A stretch of DNA of 64,000 nt from NCBI GenBank assembly GCA_002499585.1, contig DAMH01000030.1, forward strand, positions 5,508 to 69,507. Reading direction: 5' to 3'. A program made the position numbers and the translations under genes. The notes below the pieces were generated by a model. That model worked only from the letters and a program-made list of their open reading frames with translations, made no database searches and was not told where the DNA came from. This document shows positions 43,884 to 51,638 of this stretch, one piece after another. Position 1 is the stretch's first letter; every line of letters begins with the position of its first letter. Source of the stretch: Euryarchaeota archaeon UBA552. Lineage in GTDB: Archaea; Thermoplasmatota; Poseidoniia; Poseidoniales; Thalassarchaeaceae.

Positions 43884-44654
43884 TCAGTAAACCATGCTTA
43901 TCTCATCGTCATCAGAGTTATCCGTCGGTGGGGGGAGAGCAGCGGCCTGAGCTCTTTCAAAGACTTCTCTGACTCTGTTTTCTATTTCTCGCGCCTCGTC
44001 TAGCAGGGTCTGTACAGGGATTTCTATGTCCATAAGATCGCACAGCGCTTCAACGGCGATCAAGGCCGCTCTGGCGTCTGGGTAAACTGGGTTGCATTCG
44101 GCTAGTAGGACTGTGATATCTAAATTCTGTCGCTCTCCCTCGGCGAGCAGGAATCCAGAGACCCCCGTGACGATGCCCTGTTGGATTTTTCGAATTCCAG
44201 CGGTGTCAAGGGCTTTCCTGCCGTTATCGAGAGAGGCGACTCCCCAAATTTCCCCATCTTCTTTGATTCCCAGCTCGTCGCTTACTAACCCGTCAATTAT
44301 GAACAATCTCTCAAAACCACCTTCTTGGAACCATTGTAAAACTGTCTTACCAAATTGAATATCCCATTTTTGTGGAAATTGAATTTCTGAAATAAAGACT
44401 CCCATGTCTTCCCCTTGGTAAATCCTGACAGGATGCTTGGGTACGGATTCCTGAATCAGAGCAACAGCTGGGAAATCTGGGTGGATTACTGTCCCCATCG
44501 AACCCAGATTTAAGCTTGTAATTAGGTGAGATGCAGCAATTACCCCCACTGATCCGACGGTTGTCAAGCCACAAACTGCTACTCCGCCCAGCCTTGACGG
44601 ATCAGCGCCTTCCTGGAGTACAAGGGGAAAGCCTTCTCCCAAAGCATCTGCCAT
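43884..44654 (-). CDS. PAC2-family (proteasome assembly chaperone-like) protein
   Basis: 256 residues. Blocks VAVCGLTTVGSVGVIAASHLI, GTVIHPDFPAVALI, PVRIYQGED and LLAECNPVYPDARAALIAVE match the PAC2 family (PF09754), whose archaeal members include PbaA/PbaB-type proteasome assembly or regulatory factors. The C-terminus is an acidic low-complexity stretch ending in SMVY. A paralogue sits at 50796-51638. It is convergent with the nfuA gene (2 bp apart). A proteasome role is inferred from family membership only. Confidence 0.8.
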   Translation of the reverse strand: MADALGEGFPLVLQEGADPSRLGGVAVCGLTTVGSVGVIAASHLITSLNLGSMGTVIHPDFPAVALIQESVPKHPVRIYQGEDMGVFISEIQFPQKWDIQFGKTVLQWFQEGGFERLFIIDGLVSDELGIKEDGEIWGVASLDNGRKALDTAGIRKIQQGIVTGVSGFLLAEGERQNLDITVLLAECNPVYPDARAALIAVEALCDLMDIEIPVQTLLDEAREIENRVREVFERAQAAALPPPTDNSDDDEISMVY

Positions 44655-44760
44655 GGTGTAGGGGATGCTAATCTTGTATTCAAGTCAACGGTCGTCCAGG
44701 CATGGATTTTGATTAAGGATGCACAAAGAATTAACATTGGGTGTATTTTAATCCGCAAAC

Positions 44761-45285
44761 ATGGTCGACAGCGGGGATGAGGCGCGTCTTTACATCCAGG
44801 TCGGTGACAATGAAATTTCTCTGAACGGGACCATGAGGGAAGTTAATGACGATTGGACGAGTGCTAAAGATCAGGAGGATTGGAAGTCGGCTCTAGAGAA
44901 GATTAGACTTGCAAGGGACGAGTCTGAGTCCCGATACGCGAATTTGAAATCCAATCGTGGGAGGCACCTGGCGAGGTTAATTGATCATTGCGGAATCCAC
45001 AGGACCACTGATTTGATATTGGCCGCCGTATACTACCTCCGAGTAGTCGAGAAAGAAGATGACACCCCGCCTAGGGTGCTGAAACAACTGTTATCCTCAA
45101 CAGGTAAATGGACTGAGGATGATATAGAAAAATGGAATATATCGCTATATATCAACAGAATGATCGAAGGAGGGACTGGTGATGAGAAGCGGCCATTATT
45201 GGCTTATCCATCAGGTACCGACAAAAACCGTCACGTTGTCCTGACCAAAACCGGTGTTGAACATCTTGAGAGGCTATCATCGTGA
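44761..45285 (+). CDS. Hypothetical protein with possible C-terminal winged-helix segment
   Basis: 174 residues, no signal or membrane helix. It starts with a beta-rich motif (RLYIQVGDNEISLNGTMREV), continues as charged helix (residues about 40-75) and ends with RHVVLTKTGVEHLERL, reminiscent of the wing and last helix of small archaeal wHTH regulators. I do not recognise a named family. Its stop overlaps the pentapeptide-repeat gene in a GTGA, so the two are likely translated together. Confidence 0.65.
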   Translation: MVDSGDEARLYIQVGDNEISLNGTMREVNDDWTSAKDQEDWKSALEKIRLARDESESRYANLKSNRGRHLARLIDHCGIHRTTDLILAAVYYLRVVEKEDDTPPRVLKQLLSSTGKWTEDDIEKWNISLYINRMIEGGTGDEKRPLLAYPSGTDKNRHVVLTKTGVEHLERLSS

Positions 45286-45680
45286 CAAGTGATGTTGAGT
45301 CAGAAGGAAAGGACTGGTCCTACACATCGCATGTTCGGGCTGATTTGAGGGGTGTAAATCTGTCTGGTGCAGATTTAAGGAGGGCTATCTTCGATGGTGC
45401 CGACCTTGAAGGTGCTGACTTATCTGGCGCTGATATGAGAGGGGCATCTTTCAAACATGCCAACCTGATGAAGGCGGCATTGGATGGATCTGACATGAGG
45501 AATGCCAGATTCCTGAAGGCTAAACTAAGTTTGTCGAACATGCAAGGGGCGAACATGCGTGGGGCTGATCTCAGAGGTATAAGGGGGAGATACGCAATAT
45601 GGAGGGATACAAATTGGTGGGAGGCAAAAATGGACGACTCGCTGAGAAAGGCGTTATCGAAAAAATGGCCCAAGCAGTAA
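45282..45680 (+). CDS. Pentapeptide-repeat protein
   Basis: 132 residues starting at GTG 45282. About residues 20-105 consist of A(D/N)LxX pentapeptides (ADLRGVNLSGADLRRAIFDG and so on, roughly 17 units), which fold as a right-handed quadrilateral beta-helix. The C-terminal ~25 residues are basic (SLRKALSKKWPKQ). Such proteins can mimic DNA or act as scaffolds; the role here is unknown. It is coupled to the preceding hypothetical gene. Confidence 0.85.
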   Translation: MTSDVESEGKDWSYTSHVRADLRGVNLSGADLRRAIFDGADLEGADLSGADMRGASFKHANLMKAALDGSDMRNARFLKAKLSLSNMQGANMRGADLRGIRGRYAIWRDTNWWEAKMDDSLRKALSKKWPKQ

Positions 45681-45683
45681 TAA

Positions 45684-46160
45684 TTAGACTGTAATGGTGT
45701 GTAGGCCTTCTCTCACCCACTCTGGAACTTCGATTTTTTCTTCGATTGATCTCAAATCTGTGCAAACAGTAGTTTGCGTTGCAGTCCAACACTTTCTTCC
45801 GTTTTGATTGTAAATCACAAACTTCCACGTTATTGAGGTATTGCCAATCCCAGTTACTTGGATCTCACAATTTGCGGTGTCTCCATACCTCAATGGATGG
45901 TGGAATTTAGCCTCGCTGTGGACAAGGGGGAATGCCAGCATTTTCTGGTTTAGCACATCGGCATAGGAAATACCGCAAACTGGTTCCCATATTTCTTCGA
46001 AAAAGACATGAGCGAGATCCCAATACTTTGGATAATACATGATTCCGGCGAGGTCCACCATGGGAAAGTCTACTCTGCGGGAAGATCGGAAGACCATGTA
46101 TGTTGGACTGTGGATGGCTTCATATCCGTTGTGCAAGGGATATTCTGTGTCTTCCCTCAC
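45684..46160 (-). CDS. Hotdog-fold acyl-CoA thioesterase (4HBT type)
   Basis: 158 residues. The stretch VDFPMVDLAGIMYYPKYWDLAHVFFEE has the catalytic-loop aspartate and helix of the 4-hydroxybenzoyl-CoA thioesterase family. LVHSEAKFHHPLRYGDTANCEIQVTGIGNTS continues the hotdog sheet. The acyl substrate is unknown. It overlaps the upstream four-helix membrane protein gene in an ATGA and is convergent with the pentapeptide gene (3 bp). Confidence 0.82.
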   Translation of the reverse strand: MREDTEYPLHNGYEAIHSPTYMVFRSSRRVDFPMVDLAGIMYYPKYWDLAHVFFEEIWEPVCGISYADVLNQKMLAFPLVHSEAKFHHPLRYGDTANCEIQVTGIGNTSITWKFVIYNQNGRKCWTATQTTVCTDLRSIEEKIEVPEWVREGLHTITV

Positions 46161-46663
46161 TTTCGCGGTGAGGTAACCAACATTGTCGCGGCTATGGAGG
46201 ATTCATTCGCAGAGGGGTAGTTCATGGTGTTGTTTGGCACGGGGATGGCCCACGGATTATCTTCGTGACCACATCGGCGTTCGCCCTCCAACTGCGTAGG
46301 TGCACCGTAAGTGAAGGACGCTATTGCAACAGCCAGATGAATACCTGACAACAGCGTCATCAGGAATTGCTCGATAGTTGCAGCCGAGGTTGACCACTCT
46401 GGGTTCAATGCAAAGTTGGAGGCCCCTAGAATCACAGCGCTCAGCGAGGCAAACACAGCTAGATGCATGAAGAGGGCGTTCTTTTCGGGCTTTACTTTGG
46501 AGCCGATATTTGTAATCACCATTACCAGACCGAAGAATGCAGGAAACAATGCTGTTACGAAGCCTGTAAAAATCCAGAATACAGAGCCTAGAGCAACCAA
46601 CAAGTATCCTATGGCCGCAGTCACCTGTGGCATGTTCAAACCAAGGAAAGTGAATCTGGTCAT
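46157..46663 (-). CDS. Four-helix membrane protein of unknown function
   Basis: 168 residues with four predicted helices (about 12-33, 35-52, 64-83, 98-118) and a polar C-terminal tail of about 45 residues. I recognise no family. Its stop overlaps the thioesterase start, so the two are probably co-expressed. Asparagine and histidine residues in the tail are not in any motif I know. Confidence 0.6.
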   Translation of the reverse strand: MTRFTFLGLNMPQVTAAIGYLLVALGSVFWIFTGFVTALFPAFFGLVMVITNIGSKVKPEKNALFMHLAVFASLSAVILGASNFALNPEWSTSAATIEQFLMTLLSGIHLAVAIASFTYGAPTQLEGERRCGHEDNPWAIPVPNNTMNYPSANESSIAATMLVTSPRK

Positions 46664-46799
46664 GGTCCCGAACGGAGTGGCATGAGTATATTATATTCCG
46701 TTCAAGCCTGTGAACTTATTTTATTCCAGATTCACCGTTTCCTCGACTAGGATTCATCTTGGGAAACAAACAAATAATGCCCCTCGTTATGGATAACCC

Positions 46800-49208
46800 A
46801 TGTATAACAGGAAGATGGAAAGTTGTATGGCGCTATTTTTCACTGCAATGATGTTGTTTGTTTCGATGTCTGCAGTCATTCCGGTGACTGAAATCAGCGA
46901 TCAGAAGCACGAACCCAGTTACTCAACCTCTGACACGGGCTCACCGATACAATACACCAGTTCACACACCACTGCTCTGGTAGGACCACCCGGTAGAACG
47001 GCGATATTAGAGATGCCTGGGGGCCATGATTACACTCGGCCCCTCCCACTTGTAGTGGCATTGCATGGTTTTGGTAGGAGTGGGACATCCATAACCGAAA
47101 GAATGGGGCTGACCGACAGCATCCACGAAAATGAGCACCTCCTTCTGAGGCCTGACGGAATCAGGCATTACCAGTCTTTTCCATTCCCCCGCTTCTGGAA
47201 TGCAACTGATGCCTGCTGCATTGAGGGCGGGCCGTGGGGTCCCACGCCTTCTGATGATGTGAACTGGCTCGAAGATATAGTAGAGGATGCAATTCAAAAT
47301 TATGGCGCTGACCCAGAAGGGGTGATATTCATGGGTTTCTCGAATGGAGCATTCATGAGCCACAGGATGGCTTGTGAGAAAGGAACCTTAATGAGATCCA
47401 TTGTTGCTTTGAATGGAGTGACATGGAACAATTTCACCAAGTGCCAGAACACAGGGAGTCCTGACATCTTACATGTTCACGCAACAGAAGACGATTATGT
47501 GGATTATGACGGTGCACCGCAAGTATCCCTCGGCGGAAACCCAATAGGAGTATCCCCCCATCCAGGAGCCAATACCACTCTAGCTAACTGGGCAAATAGG
47601 TATGGTTGCGATCAAAATAGAGTATTCCAAGGCGCCCTTGACCTATCCAACTACATACCGGGAATAGAGACAGACTGGTTTGACTATCCCAACTGTAACT
47701 CTGGGGAGAGGGTCAGTCATTGGAGGATCAATGACGGAATGCACAACGACTTCTTGCCATTTGATGGCACCGACGTCTGGGCAAATGAGACTTTCAATTG
47801 GGCCATACAGGGCTTTGTTCGTGATTCAGATGGTGATGGGTACCGGGATGACGTTGATGCCTTCATTTACAATCCAACTGAATGGACAGACTTGGATGGG
47901 GATGGCTATGGTTCAAATGTAGATGAGTGCGATACTGATCCAAATGCAATTACAGATTCAGATGGTGATGGCTATTGCTTCCCGTTAGATCAATTCCCAA
48001 ACGACCCTACAGAGTGGTTTGACACCGACGCTGACGGGGTCGGTGACAACGCCGATGTCTTCCCAAATGACCCTCTTGAGATTACAGATTCGGACGGAGA
48101 CGGGGTAGGAGATAATGGAGATGCTTTCCCGCTATGGCCGGGGGAGTGGTCTGATAGTGATGGTGATGGTATTGGAGACAACGGAGACGCGTTTCCGTTC
48201 GATCCGAGTGAAAGTATCGATACCGACGGTGACGGGGTAGGAAACAACGCAGACGCCTTCCCGGGAGATCCCAACGAAACGCGAGATACCGATGGAGATG
48301 GGTTTGGTGACAATGCAGATTTATTCCCGGATGATCAGAATGAGTGGCGTGACAGGGACGGAGACGGAGTTGGCGACAACGGGGATGTTTTCCCGAACGA
48401 TGGAACGGAATCTGTAGATTCGGACGGAGACGGAGTTGGGGACAACGGAGACGCGTTTCCGTTTGATCCGAGTGAAAATACCGATACAGACGGAGACGGC
48501 ATTGGAGACAACTCTGACGCATTCCCCACAGATCCCAGTGAAACAGGGGACATGGACGGAGATGGCGTAGGGAACAATGCAGATGCCTTCCCGGCGAATC
48601 CGTTTGAGGCATATGATTCGGATGGAGATGGATTCGGTGATAACTCGGATGCATTCCCAAACGATGCAAATGAAACCGAGGATTCAGATGGTGATGGCGT
48701 AGGTGACAATGCTGATGCATTCCCAAACGATTCAGATGAAACCAAGGATACAGATGGTGACGGAGTGGGTGACAACGCCGATGTCTTCCCAGAAAACAAA
48801 GAAGAGTCTGCCGATACAGATGGTGACGGAGTGGGTGACAACGCCGATGCATTCCCATCTTGGCCCGCAGAGTGGATAGACACCGATGGTGACGGAGTCG
48901 GTGACAACGCCGATGTCTTCCCATTGAATCCAGATGAGACTCGGGATTCGGACCTTGATGGGGTCGGAGATAATTCCGATTATCGTCCCTATGATTCTTC
49001 CATTCAGAGTGCAGATGATGTAGACTCTTTTCCGCTAATTCCCGCCATGGGGGCAGGTATGGTCATATTGGTAGGGCTATTTGTTGCACAAAAGAAGTTT
49101 ACTGGAGATAAAAGAAGAGGATCTAGATCCAGCAGGGGAGACCTCGAAGAGGAGTATGAGGAAGAATACGAATACTACGATGATTACGATTATTATGAAG
49201 AAGAGTGA
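46800..49208 (+). CDS. Surface-anchored PHB-depolymerase-like esterase with 18 Asp-rich repeats
   Basis: 802 residues. A signal peptide (about 8-27) precedes an alpha/beta-hydrolase domain (about 60-340) of the PHB depolymerase/LpqC esterase type: VVALHGFGRSG is the oxyanion loop, S181 in GFSNGAF the nucleophile, D231 or D232 in HATEDDY the acid and H315 in NDGMHND the base. Residues 342-737 are 18 near-identical 22-residue units of the type DSDGDGVGDNADAFPNDPxE, like thrombospondin type-3 Ca2+ repeats. One transmembrane helix (about 751-767) and a basic then acidic/Tyr-rich cytoplasmic tail end the protein. The repeats should be a calcium-stiffened stalk holding the esterase off the membrane. 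Polymer or ester substrate is unknown. Confidence 0.85.
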   Translation: MYNRKMESCMALFFTAMMLFVSMSAVIPVTEISDQKHEPSYSTSDTGSPIQYTSSHTTALVGPPGRTAILEMPGGHDYTRPLPLVVALHGFGRSGTSITERMGLTDSIHENEHLLLRPDGIRHYQSFPFPRFWNATDACCIEGGPWGPTPSDDVNWLEDIVEDAIQNYGADPEGVIFMGFSNGAFMSHRMACEKGTLMRSIVALNGVTWNNFTKCQNTGSPDILHVHATEDDYVDYDGAPQVSLGGNPIGVSPHPGANTTLANWANRYGCDQNRVFQGALDLSNYIPGIETDWFDYPNCNSGERVSHWRINDGMHNDFLPFDGTDVWANETFNWAIQGFVRDSDGDGYRDDVDAFIYNPTEWTDLDGDGYGSNVDECDTDPNAITDSDGDGYCFPLDQFPNDPTEWFDTDADGVGDNADVFPNDPLEITDSDGDGVGDNGDAFPLWPGEWSDSDGDGIGDNGDAFPFDPSESIDTDGDGVGNNADAFPGDPNETRDTDGDGFGDNADLFPDDQNEWRDRDGDGVGDNGDVFPNDGTESVDSDGDGVGDNGDAFPFDPSENTDTDGDGIGDNSDAFPTDPSETGDMDGDGVGNNADAFPANPFEAYDSDGDGFGDNSDAFPNDANETEDSDGDGVGDNADAFPNDSDETKDTDGDGVGDNADVFPENKEESADTDGDGVGDNADAFPSWPAEWIDTDGDGVGDNADVFPLNPDETRDSDLDGVGDNSDYRPYDSSIQSADDVDSFPLIPAMGAGMVILVGLFVAQKKFTGDKRRGSRSSRGDLEEEYEEEYEYYDDYDYYEEE
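47823..49010 (+). repeat. Eighteen in-frame 66-bp tandem repeats (22-residue Ca-binding units)
   Basis: Each unit encodes a DxDGDG loop, GDNADxFP and a variable acidic end, with exact 22-residue spacing from residue 342 to 737. The first three units are diverged (YRDDVDAF, YGSNVDEC, YCFPLDQF); central units are close to identical in protein but vary at codon third positions, so most copies are not very recent. The reverse strand also stays open here because of the codon bias. Confidence 0.9.
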
Positions 49209-49241
49209 TGGATACCAGCCCCAGACAGATTGAAGAGAATC

Positions 49242-49318
49242 TGGCGGACCCACCGCGATTCGAACACGGGTTTCCAGCTCCGGAGGCTAGAGTGATATCC
49301 AGGCTACACTATGGGTCC
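49242..49318 (-). tRNA. tRNA-Arg (anticodon CCG)
   Basis: On the minus strand the acceptor GGACCCA pairs with TGGGTCC, discriminator G, and CCA is encoded (49242-49244). The D-stem is GTGT/ATCAC-like, the anticodon stem CTAGC/GCTGG encloses CT-CCG-GA, and the T-arm CCGTG-TTCGAAT-CGCGG is complete. No intron. It reads codon CGG. A TATA-like TTTAAA sits 26-31 bp upstream of the 5' end. Confidence 0.93.
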
Positions 49319-49343
49319 TGAATCTTCAGGGCCGCCCTTGTGG

Positions 49344-49349
49344 TTTAAA
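49344..49349 (-). promoter_or_regulatory. TATA box of tRNA-Arg(CCG)
   Basis: TTTAAA (within GTTTAAAC) centred about 28 bp before the mature 5' end, which is the expected archaeal TBP-site spacing if transcription starts at or near the tRNA 5' end. Confidence 0.5.
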
Positions 49350-49398
49350 CAAATTATCTAACTGTGGGACACTGATTGAACAGATCTGACAGATATGG

Positions 49399-49475
49399 TG
49401 GCGGACCCACCGCGATTCGAACACGGGTTACAAGCTCCGCAAGCTCATGTGATATCCAGGCTACACTATGGGTCC
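49399..49475 (-). tRNA. tRNA-Arg (anticodon GCG)
   Basis: Acceptor, D-arm, T-arm, discriminator and encoded CCA are identical to the neighbouring tRNA-Arg(CCG). Only the anticodon arm differs: TGAGC/GCTTG stem around TT-GCG-GA, plus one variable-loop base. It reads CGC. No intron. A TATA-like element lies 27-32 bp upstream. Confidence 0.92.
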
Positions 49476-49501
49476 TATGGGCTATGGGTCCCAGAAATTG
49501 G

Positions 49502-49507
49502 TATAAT
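49502..49507 (-). promoter_or_regulatory. TATA-like element of tRNA-Arg(GCG)
   Basis: ATTATA on the minus strand, 27-32 bp before the tRNA 5' end at 49475, matching the spacing seen at the neighbouring tRNA. Inferred from position and A/T content. Confidence 0.45.
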
Positions 49508-49518
49508 CTCAACGGTCC

Positions 49519-49872
49519 TCAAAAATCGATCGGAAGTAGAGTCTTCCACCGTGATTCAGCCAGTTTTTTGGCGTTGGGTCCCATTCTTGGATTGGGATTC
49601 CTGTTTGTCAAAACGCCGTGCATCCCTGTAACACCGAATTTCACTCTGAGTTCGAAAAGTCTGTCCCTTTCAGCAACATGAAACTCTTCTTCATTCAAGT
49701 CTACGTCGGCGGGTTTGATTGGCGTGCCAGCGTTATGGATCATGAGTTTCTTTCCCTCGATCTTAGCCCTGGGTTGAAAGTCATGATCATCTGGATGCTC
49801 CATCCATACCTCAGAATCGATGATTAATCGATCTTTGATCGAGGTTTTGGTTATCTCAATTGACTTCACCAT
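49519..49872 (-). CDS. Small hypothetical protein
   Basis: 117 residues, no signal or membrane helix. It has a beta-rich N-terminus (SIEITKTSIKDRLIIDSEVW), a middle with EGKKLMIHNAGTPIKPADVDL, and a basic C-terminus (NPNPRMGPNAKKLAESRWK). I recognise no family. It is upstream of, and on the same strand as, the tRNA-Arg pair and divergent from the exonuclease gene. Coding status is supported by length, composition and the absence of alternative frames. Confidence 0.6.
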   Translation of the reverse strand: MVKSIEITKTSIKDRLIIDSEVWMEHPDDHDFQPRAKIEGKKLMIHNAGTPIKPADVDLNEEEFHVAERDRLFELRVKFGVTGMHGVLTNRNPNPRMGPNAKKLAESRWKTLLPIDF

Positions 49873-49947
49873 GGAACTACCAAGAGGTGGTTATTCAAAG
49901 CACTTTTTGCGACGATATTATGAGTTTCCGTGTGTTCATTAAGGCAT

Positions 49948-50703
49948 ATGGATGCGTTTGCTGGGTACACTGTGGTGGGCTTCGACACAGAGACCACTGG
50001 ACTGGACCCCCGTAGGGACAGGATCGTACAATACGCCTTTGTCGGTGCGGACGTGAGCGGCGAGAAGATCCTGATTACCTCGATTGTGGACCCGGGGGTG
50101 AGCATCCCCGAAGCCTCGACGAATGTTCACGGAATAAGTAACTCAGATGTAGAAGGTAGTTTGATGTTTAACGAACACACGAGGAACATATCTGAATTGG
50201 TCGAAGATTCTGTGATAATTGGTCACAATGTGCGGAAATTCGATTGGAGGTTCGTTGAAATGGAATATATGAGGTGTGGCGAGATTGTTCCACGGCCCGC
50301 TTATTTACTGGACACGCTCGAGTTAGCACGGGCTCTCAAAATATCAGGTCGCCACACTCTAGGTGCCCTGTGCAAAAAGTATGGCATAATACTTGAGCGC
50401 GCCCACAGTGCTGATGCTGATGCCGCAGCAACGCTAATTTTGATGTGGAAGATGATTAAACACAATCCTGGTTTAATTGAAGGGGGGATAGATTCACTAG
50501 CGAAACTCTGCGGAGGAGTGTCGCAAAGAATAGGGAGTGTGAAGAAAGGGGAGGGTCAGGTGATTACTTTTGGAAAATACTCGGGCTCAACCTTCGCCTC
50601 GATAATTTCGTCAGACCCGAAATATGCGTTTTGGCTGATGTCAAATTCAAGTCCTCTATCAGACGAAGACCGTGCCATTCTAGAAAAGATTGTTCTTGAC
50701 TGA
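49948..50703 (+). CDS. DEDDh 3'-5' exonuclease (DnaQ/PolC-epsilon-like)
   Basis: 251 residues from ATG 49948 (AAGG upstream); a GTG six codons earlier is less likely. Exo I is VVGFDTETTG (D13, E15), Exo II GHNVRKFDWRF, Exo III HSADADAAA with the DEDDh histidine. The C-terminal ~45 residues (TFGKYSGSTFASIISSDPKYAFWLM) form a small module often attached to such exonucleases (DUF3820-like). It probably trims DNA in repair or proofreading; it is not adjacent to a polymerase. Confidence 0.85.
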   Translation: MDAFAGYTVVGFDTETTGLDPRRDRIVQYAFVGADVSGEKILITSIVDPGVSIPEASTNVHGISNSDVEGSLMFNEHTRNISELVEDSVIIGHNVRKFDWRFVEMEYMRCGEIVPRPAYLLDTLELARALKISGRHTLGALCKKYGIILERAHSADADAAATLILMWKMIKHNPGLIEGGIDSLAKLCGGVSQRIGSVKKGEGQVITFGKYSGSTFASIISSDPKYAFWLMSNSSPLSDEDRAILEKIVLD

Positions 50704-50795
50704 TCTTACAGACCGAACTACCTACCACCCTGTCGCAGGGGAGTCCGTCAGAGCAGTGGCTGTTCCCTGCCATTCCCGGAGTTAAGCATCATTTT

Positions 50796-51638
50796 ATGCC
50801 AATGATTATTTCAGTGGGTCACTCATTACCGGTTATGTCCTCCGAAGTGACTATAGATCTTAAGGATGAAAAATCAAGGGCCGGTGCACTTGTAATACTC
50901 TGCTTCCCGGGCCCTGGATTCGTTGCGAATATAGTAGGCCAACACCTTATAGAATCACTGGATCTCAAATCCATAGGAAGCATCAGACATCCTAAACTCC
51001 CTCCTGCTTGCATAGTCAAGCATGGGCTTTCATTGCCAACCATCAGAATTTACTCAGGTGAGCCGATTTGTAATCATGAAATATGCGATAGGGTTCTTCT
51101 GGTCGTTTCAGAGACTCAGGTTCCAAACAACATTATCCTGTCATTGAGTGAGGGTATAGTAGGTTGGGCCGCCTCGGAAAAAGCTGGGGCGATGTTGGTA
51201 CTTGATTCGTATTCCTCTGCCATAGAAAGCGGTCATGCGATTGACGATACCGATGGGTCGAATGAGACTGTAAAGGGGGCGGCTTCTACTACCAATGCCC
51301 TGCAATCACTGAATGATATGAAGATTGAGCGCATGGAGAATGGGGCTATCGGAGGGTTGACTGGTGTCGTGCTGGCTGAATGTTCCAGAATAGGTTTCGA
51401 TGCTACTGCAATCCTTGCTGAATGTTCAGGCCCCATGCAAGGCATGGGTCCAGACGCTAGGACTGCAGCTAGAGTCCTAACTCGTCTAGACTTTCTCTTG
51501 CCAGCGATAAAACTTGACCCTGCTCCACTCCTTGAGGAAGCGAGGAAGATTGAGTCTCAAATAAATGAAATGATGGCGAGTTCTGTCAATCAGGAGCAAA
51601 CTCCATTGAATAAGGGCAGCACATCGATGTTTGGTTAG
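50796..51638 (+). CDS. Second PAC2-family protein
   Basis: Up to 280 residues, paralogous to the protein at 43884-44654. Shared blocks include GQHLIESLDLKSIGSIRHPKL, IRIYSGEP, LTGVVLAE, ILAECSGPMQG and PDARTAARVL, then LLEEARKIESQI. The tail ends SMFG, loosely resembling a C-terminal HbYX proteasome-docking motif with Phe for Tyr. No Shine-Dalgarno is evident before ATG 50796; ATG 50835 is an alternative. The stop overlaps the convergent ligA stop by 4 bp. Confidence 0.78.
   Translation: MPMIISVGHSLPVMSSEVTIDLKDEKSRAGALVILCFPGPGFVANIVGQHLIESLDLKSIGSIRHPKLPPACIVKHGLSLPTIRIYSGEPICNHEICDRVLLVVSETQVPNNIILSLSEGIVGWAASEKAGAMLVLDSYSSAIESGHAIDDTDGSNETVKGAASTTNALQSLNDMKIERMENGAIGGLTGVVLAECSRIGFDATAILAECSGPMQGMGPDARTAARVLTRLDFLLPAIKLDPAPLLEEARKIESQINEMMASSVNQEQTPLNKGSTSMFG

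Noticed and set aside
48082..48924. Long open frames on the minus strand opposite the Asp-rich repeats
   Set aside because: They are products of the GAY/GGN codon pattern of the repeats; the predicted peptides are low-complexity His/Arg or Ser/Pro.
47823..49010. Regular 66-bp repeats as a possible CRISPR array
   Set aside because: The unit is in frame, contiguous without unique spacers, and encodes a 22-residue Asp-rich motif inside a clear CDS.
50704..50795. 5S rRNA-like fragment (CCATTCCCGGAGTTAAGC near 50770-50788)
   Set aside because: It resembles the 5S loop B/C region, but the GAAC between CCATTCC and CGG is missing, no 5'/3' closing helix is evident, and the region runs straight into the PAC2 gene.
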